Positions 3,539-5,386 of a DNA stretch of 5,386 nt are shown here, piece after piece. The notes beneath the pieces were generated by a model that had not been told where the DNA came from, searched no databases, and saw only the letters and a list, made by a program, of their open reading frames with translations. Origin of the DNA: Metarhizobium sp964253915 (GTDB lineage: Bacteria; Pseudomonadota; Alphaproteobacteria; Rhizobiales; Rhizobiaceae); NCBI RefSeq assembly GCF_964253915.1, contig NZ_CAXUSG020000039.1:1-5386 (forward strand), given 5' to 3'. How positions within the stretch are numbered: position 1 is the first letter of the stretch; each line of letters starts with the position of its first letter. The position numbers were made by a program, and so were the translations under genes.

Positions 3539-5080
3539 ATGGTTCGTTCTTATTACCCTTCTGAATGTCACGCTGATTATTTTGACTTTGAGCGTATCGA
3601 GGCTCTTAAACCTGCTATTGAGGCTTGTGGCATTTCTACTCTTTCTCAATCCCCAATGCTTGGCTTCCATAAGCAGATGGATAACCGCATCAAGCTCTTG
3701 GAAGAGATTCTGTCTTTTCGTATGCAGGGCGTTGAGTTCGATAATGGTGATATGTATGTTGACGGCCATAAGGCTGCTTCTGACGTTCGTGATGAGTTTG
3801 TATCTGTTACTGAGAAGTTAATGGATGAATTGGCACAATGCTACAATGTGCTCCCCCAACTTGATATTAATAACACTATAGACCACCGCCCCGAAGGGGA
3901 CGAAAAATGGTTTTTAGAGAACGAGAAGACGGTTACGCAGTTTTGCCGCAAGCTGGCTGCTGAACGCCCTCTTAAGGATATTCGCGATGAGTATAATTAC
4001 CCCAAAAAGAAAGGTATTAAGGATGAGTGTTCAAGATTGCTGGAGGCCTCCACTATGAAATCGCGTAGAGGCTTTGCTATTCAGCGTTTGATGAATGCAA
4101 TGCGACAGGCTCATGCTGATGGTTGGTTTATCGTTTTTGACACTCTCACGTTGGCTGACGACCGATTAGAGGCGTTTTATGATAATCCCAATGCTTTGCG
4201 TGACTATTTTCGTGATATTGGTCGTATGGTTCTTGCTGCCGAGGGTCGCAAGGCTAATGATTCACACGCCGACTGCTATCAGTATTTTTGTGTGCCTGAG
4301 TATGGTACAGCTAATGGCCGTCTTCATTTCCATGCGGTGCACTTTATGCGGACACTTCCTACAGGTAGCGTTGACCCTAATTTTGGTCGTCGGGTACGCA
4401 ATCGCCGCCAGTTAAATAGCTTGCAAAATACGTGGCCTTATGGTTACAGTATGCCCATCGCAGTTCGCTACACGCAGGACGCTTTTTCACGTTCTGGTTG
4501 GTTGTGGCCTGTTGATGCTAAAGGTGAGCCGCTTAAAGCTACCAGTTATATGGCTGTTGGTTTCTATGTGGCTAAATACGTTAACAAAAAGTCAGATATG
4601 GACCTTGCTGCTAAAGGTCTAGGAGCTAAAGAATGGAACAACTCACTAAAAACCAAGCTGTCGCTACTTCCCAAGAAGCTGTTCAGAATCAGAATGAGCC
4701 GCAACTTCGGGATGAAAATGCTCACAATGACAAATCTGTCCACGGAGTGCTTAATCCAACTTACCAAGCTGGGTTACGACGCGACGCCGTTCAACCAGAT
4801 ATTGAAGCAGAACGCAAAAAGAGAGATGAGATTGAGGCTGGGAAAAGTTACTGTAGCCGACGTTTTGGCGGCGCAACCTGTGACGACAAATCTGCTCAAA
4901 TTTATGCGCGCTTCGATAAAAATGATTGGCGTATCCAACCTGCAGAGTTTTATCGCTTCCATGACGCAGAAGTTAACACTTTCGGATATTTCTGATGAGT
5001 CGAAAAATTATCTTGATAAAGCAGGAATTACTACTGCTTGTTTACGAATTAAATCGAAGTGGACTGCTGGCGGAAAATGA
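3539..5080 (+). CDS. A: Replication initiator protein A (rolling-circle nickase/ligase)
   Basis: A is a 513-residue HUH-family endonuclease of the phage GPA type. It nicks the + strand of replicative-form DNA at the origin, stays covalently on the 5' end, works with host Rep helicase, and re-ligates each finished circle. Visible catalytic parts are the metal-binding HUH motif His263-Phe-His265 in LHFHAVHF and the paired nucleophiles Tyr343 and Tyr347 in YVAKYVNKK; two tyrosines allow alternating cleavage and joining. The frame stays open upstream to 3485 and has another ATG at 3512, but 3539 is chosen because GGAGG lies just upstream and the PA transcript starts near 3520. The gene contains the origin, the A* start, promoter PB and all of B, and it overlaps K and C. 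The stop TGA (5078-5080) shares ATGA with the C start. Confidence 0.98.
   Translation: MVRSYYPSECHADYFDFERIEALKPAIEACGISTLSQSPMLGFHKQMDNRIKLLEEILSFRMQGVEFDNGDMYVDGHKAASDVRDEFVSVTEKLMDELAQCYNVLPQLDINNTIDHRPEGDEKWFLENEKTVTQFCRKLAAERPLKDIRDEYNYPKKKGIKDECSRLLEASTMKSRRGFAIQRLMNAMRQAHADGWFIVFDTLTLADDRLEAFYDNPNALRDYFRDIGRMVLAAEGRKANDSHADCYQYFCVPEYGTANGRLHFHAVHFMRTLPTGSVDPNFGRRVRNRRQLNSLQNTWPYGYSMPIAVRYTQDAFSRSGWLWPVDAKGEPLKATSYMAVGFYVAKYVNKKSDMDLAAKGLGAKEWNNSLKTKLSLLPKKLFRIRMSRNFGMKMLTMTNLSTECLIQLTKLGYDATPFNQILKQNAKREMRLRLGKVTVADVLAAQPVTTNLLKFMRASIKMIGVSNLQSFIASMTQKLTLSDISDESKNYLDKAGITTACLRIKSKWTAGGK
3857..3886 (+). other. Viral-strand rolling-circle origin of replication
   Basis: The conserved 30-base origin of phiX-like phages, inside gene A codons 107-116 (QLDINNTIDH). 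Protein A cuts after CAACTTG, between G3863 and A3864. The parts are a key sequence (from 3857), an AT-rich spacer (about 3867-3875) and the A-binding segment with ACTATAGAC (3876-3884). A CCCC-GAA-GGGG mini-hairpin follows at 3889-3899. The origin lies outside A*, so A carries its own target in its gene. Confidence 0.95.
4041..4052 (+). promoter_or_regulatory. Ribosome binding site of A* within a perfect 12-base palindrome
   Basis: TGGAGGCCTCCA is a perfect palindrome whose GGAGG (4042-4046) is the Shine-Dalgarno of the internal A* start at 4055, spaced eight bases. It supports A* as a real start. The same TGGAGGC and GCCTCCA heptamers form the terminator stem before A. Confidence 0.75.
4055..5080 (+). 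CDS. A*: A* protein, internal in-frame start within gene A
   Basis: A* begins at Met173 of A (MKSRRGFAIQ) and shares its stop, giving 341 residues. It keeps the HUH motif and both catalytic tyrosines but lacks the N-terminal region. In phiX174 it is dispensable, binds and can cleave single-stranded DNA with relaxed specificity, and is linked to shut-off of host DNA synthesis and to superinfection exclusion. The start is supported by GGAGG eight bases upstream, inside a palindrome. It is made by separate initiation on A transcripts, not by proteolysis. Confidence 0.93.
   Translation: MKSRRGFAIQRLMNAMRQAHADGWFIVFDTLTLADDRLEAFYDNPNALRDYFRDIGRMVLAAEGRKANDSHADCYQYFCVPEYGTANGRLHFHAVHFMRTLPTGSVDPNFGRRVRNRRQLNSLQNTWPYGYSMPIAVRYTQDAFSRSGWLWPVDAKGEPLKATSYMAVGFYVAKYVNKKSDMDLAAKGLGAKEWNNSLKTKLSLLPKKLFRIRMSRNFGMKMLTMTNLSTECLIQLTKLGYDATPFNQILKQNAKREMRLRLGKVTVADVLAAQPVTTNLLKFMRASIKMIGVSNLQSFIASMTQKLTLSDISDESKNYLDKAGITTACLRIKSKWTAGGK
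4371..4407 (+). promoter_or_regulatory. Promoter PB, inside gene A, upstream of B
   Basis: TTGACC (4371-4376) with an 18-base gap to TACGCA (4395-4400) is the best candidate for the known PB promoter. It lies about 230 bases before B and would also supply K, C and the downstream late genes. The -10 is weak, and the exact start is uncertain, between about 4401 and 4408. Confidence 0.55.
4621..4625 (+). promoter_or_regulatory. Ribosome binding site of B inside gene A
   Basis: AGGAG ends seven bases before the B ATG at 4633. It is embedded in A codons just downstream of the catalytic tyrosine region and supports B as a real overprinted gene. Confidence 0.8.
4633..4995 (+). CDS. B: Internal scaffolding protein B
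   Basis: B is a 120-residue protein starting MEQLTKNQAVATSQEAVQNQ, overprinted in full on gene A in another frame. It binds the inner face of F pentamers, lets spikes and D assemble into the 60-copy procapsid, and leaves when J and DNA enter, with autoproteolysis at Arg sites. The sequence is highly polar, Gln/Asn/Glu-rich and largely without hydrophobic runs until an aromatic C-terminal tail (EFYRFHDAEVNTFGYF), the part known to contact F. The stop TGA (4993-4995) shares one base with the K ATG (TGATG). The reference numbering origin and the PstI site fall near its 3' end. Confidence 0.97.
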   Translation: MEQLTKNQAVATSQEAVQNQNEPQLRDENAHNDKSVHGVLNPTYQAGLRRDAVQPDIEAERKKRDEIEAGKSYCSRRFGGATCDDKSAQIYARFDKNDWRIQPAEFYRFHDAEVNTFGYF

Positions 5081-5165
5081 GAAAATTCGACCTATCCTTG
5101 CGCAGCTCGAGAAGCTCTTACTTTGCGACCTTTCGCCATCAACTAACGATTCTGTCAAAAACTGA
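4995..5165 (+). CDS. K: Protein K, small nonessential burst-size protein
   Basis: K is a 56-residue protein, MSRKIILIKQELLLLVYELN onward and ending NDSVKN. It uses the frame left free by A and C, overlaps the end of A for 86 bases, then the start of C, and begins on the last base of B. A Leu/Ile-rich N-terminal helix (about residues 5-18) fits the reported membrane association. It is dispensable and reported to raise burst size. No good Shine-Dalgarno is visible, so it probably depends on translation of B through the TGATG junction. It is recognised by position and sequence. Confidence 0.93.
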   Translation: MSRKIILIKQELLLLVYELNRSGLLAENEKIRPILAQLEKLLLCDLSPSTNDSVKN

Positions 5166-5337
5166 CGCGTTGGATGAGGAGAAGTGGCTTAATATGCTTG
5201 GCACGTTCGTCAAGGACTGGTTTAGATATGAGTCACATTTTGTTCATGGTAGAGATTCTCTTGTTGACATTTTAAAAGAGCGTGGATTACTATCTGAGTC
5301 CGATGCTGTTCAACCACTAATAGGTAAGAAATCATGA
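5077..5337 (+). CDS. C: Protein C, DNA synthesis switch and packaging factor
   Basis: C is an 86-residue protein, MRKFDLSLRSSRSSYFATFR onward. In phiX174 it acts on the A-bound replication complex, slowing reinitiation of duplex synthesis and directing single-strand synthesis into procapsids. The frame is open a few codons upstream, but the ATG at 5077 is chosen because it makes the ATGA junction with the A stop. The nearest GGA is too close for a normal ribosome site, so coupling to A or K is likely. The N-terminus is basic and the middle aromatic (WLNMLGTFVKDWFRYESHF). It overlaps K to 5165 and D by ATGA, and carries promoter PD. Confidence 0.96.
   Translation: MRKFDLSLRSSRSSYFATFRHQLTILSKTDALDEEKWLNMLGTFVKDWFRYESHFVHGRDSLVDILKERGLLSESDAVQPLIGKKS
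5264..5302 (+). promoter_or_regulatory. Promoter PD, inside gene C, driving the late genes
   Basis: A perfect -35 TTGACA (5264-5269), an 18-base spacer and a -10 TACTAT (5288-5293) are followed by the expected start at GATGC (about 5302). It is the best promoter in the window and lies about 30 bases upstream of D, in keeping with the very high output of D and J. Confidence 0.85.
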
Positions 5338-5386
5338 GTCAAGTTACTGAACAATCCGTACGTTTCCAGACCGCTTTGGCCTCTAT
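5334..5386 (+). CDS. D: External scaffolding protein D, N-terminal part (continues at base 1)
   Basis: This is the first 17 codons plus two bases of gene D. The reading frame leaves the right edge and resumes at base 1, completing an Ile codon and giving a 152-residue protein that starts MSQVTEQSVRFQTALASIK. The start ATG overlaps the stop of C as ATGA (5334-5337), so D is probably translationally coupled to C, with a modest AGGT ribosome site at 5322-5325. Promoter PD lies just upstream inside C and makes the abundant late transcript, matching the need for 240 D copies per procapsid. The product is recognised directly as phiX174 D. Confidence 0.97.
   Translation, partial: MSQVTEQSVRFQTALAS

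Noticed and set aside
3504..3821. 105-codon Leu/Val-rich frame overlapping the start of A
   Set aside because: It begins inside the promoter/terminator region, has no ribosome site and is a frame shadow of A.
1..5386. CRISPR arrays, tRNA or rRNA genes, insertion sequences, or an undescribed defence system
   Set aside because: No spaced repeats, cloverleaf folds, transposase or terminal inverted repeats are seen. The whole sequence is accounted for by the known phiX174 gene set and its short control regions.

Overview
This window is the complete genome of the small ssDNA coliphage phiX174 (Microviridae, Bullavirinae; host Escherichia coli). I identify it by direct recognition: the length is exactly 5386 bases, all eleven genes (A, A*, B, C, D, E, F, G, H, J, K) are present in canonical order on the + (virion) strand, and the rolling-circle origin and the F-G intergenic hairpin are in place. 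The sequence is a circular permutation: gene D begins at 5334, runs off the right edge, and continues in frame at base 1. Base 4945 here corresponds to base 1 of the usual reference numbering, just after the PstI site (CTGCAG, 4940-4945).

Layout. 5334-5386 plus 1-406: D (external scaffold), with lysis gene E in another frame at 126-401. 406-522: J (DNA-condensing peptide). 523-558: gap with a C(TTCG)G hairpin. 559-1842: F (major capsid). 1843-1952: the largest gap (110 bases), holding a hairpin and the complementary-strand primosome assembly site. 1953-2480: G (spike). 2489-3475: H (DNA pilot). 3476-3538: gap with promoter PA and the main terminator. 3539-5080: A (initiator nickase), which contains the + strand origin (3857-3886), the internal start of A* (4055), promoter PB and all of gene B (4633-4995). 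4995-5165: K, overlapping A and then C. 5077-5337: C. Promoter PD lies inside C. No stretch above 300 bases lacks a gene.

How it works together. Host primosome proteins convert the virion strand to duplex at the F-G site. Protein A nicks the origin and drives rolling-circle replication. C shifts synthesis toward single strands for packaging. B and D scaffold the F/G procapsid, J enters with the DNA, H forms the DNA-delivery tube, and E lyses the host. Genes are packed by frame overlap and by stop/start junctions of the ATGA, TAATG and TGATG type.

The main anomaly is that this is not wild type. Codon 7 of gene E is TAG (144-146) instead of the expected TGG, which is the classic am3 amber lysis mutation and is silent in D. 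With five other substitutions that I identify from memory of the reference, the sequence looks like the am3 laboratory strain used as commercial phiX DNA and as a sequencing control. I find no novel system. The points of interest are the lesion, the nested regulatory structures around the A and A* starts, an unexplained strong hairpin inside H, and the complete absence of GATC.
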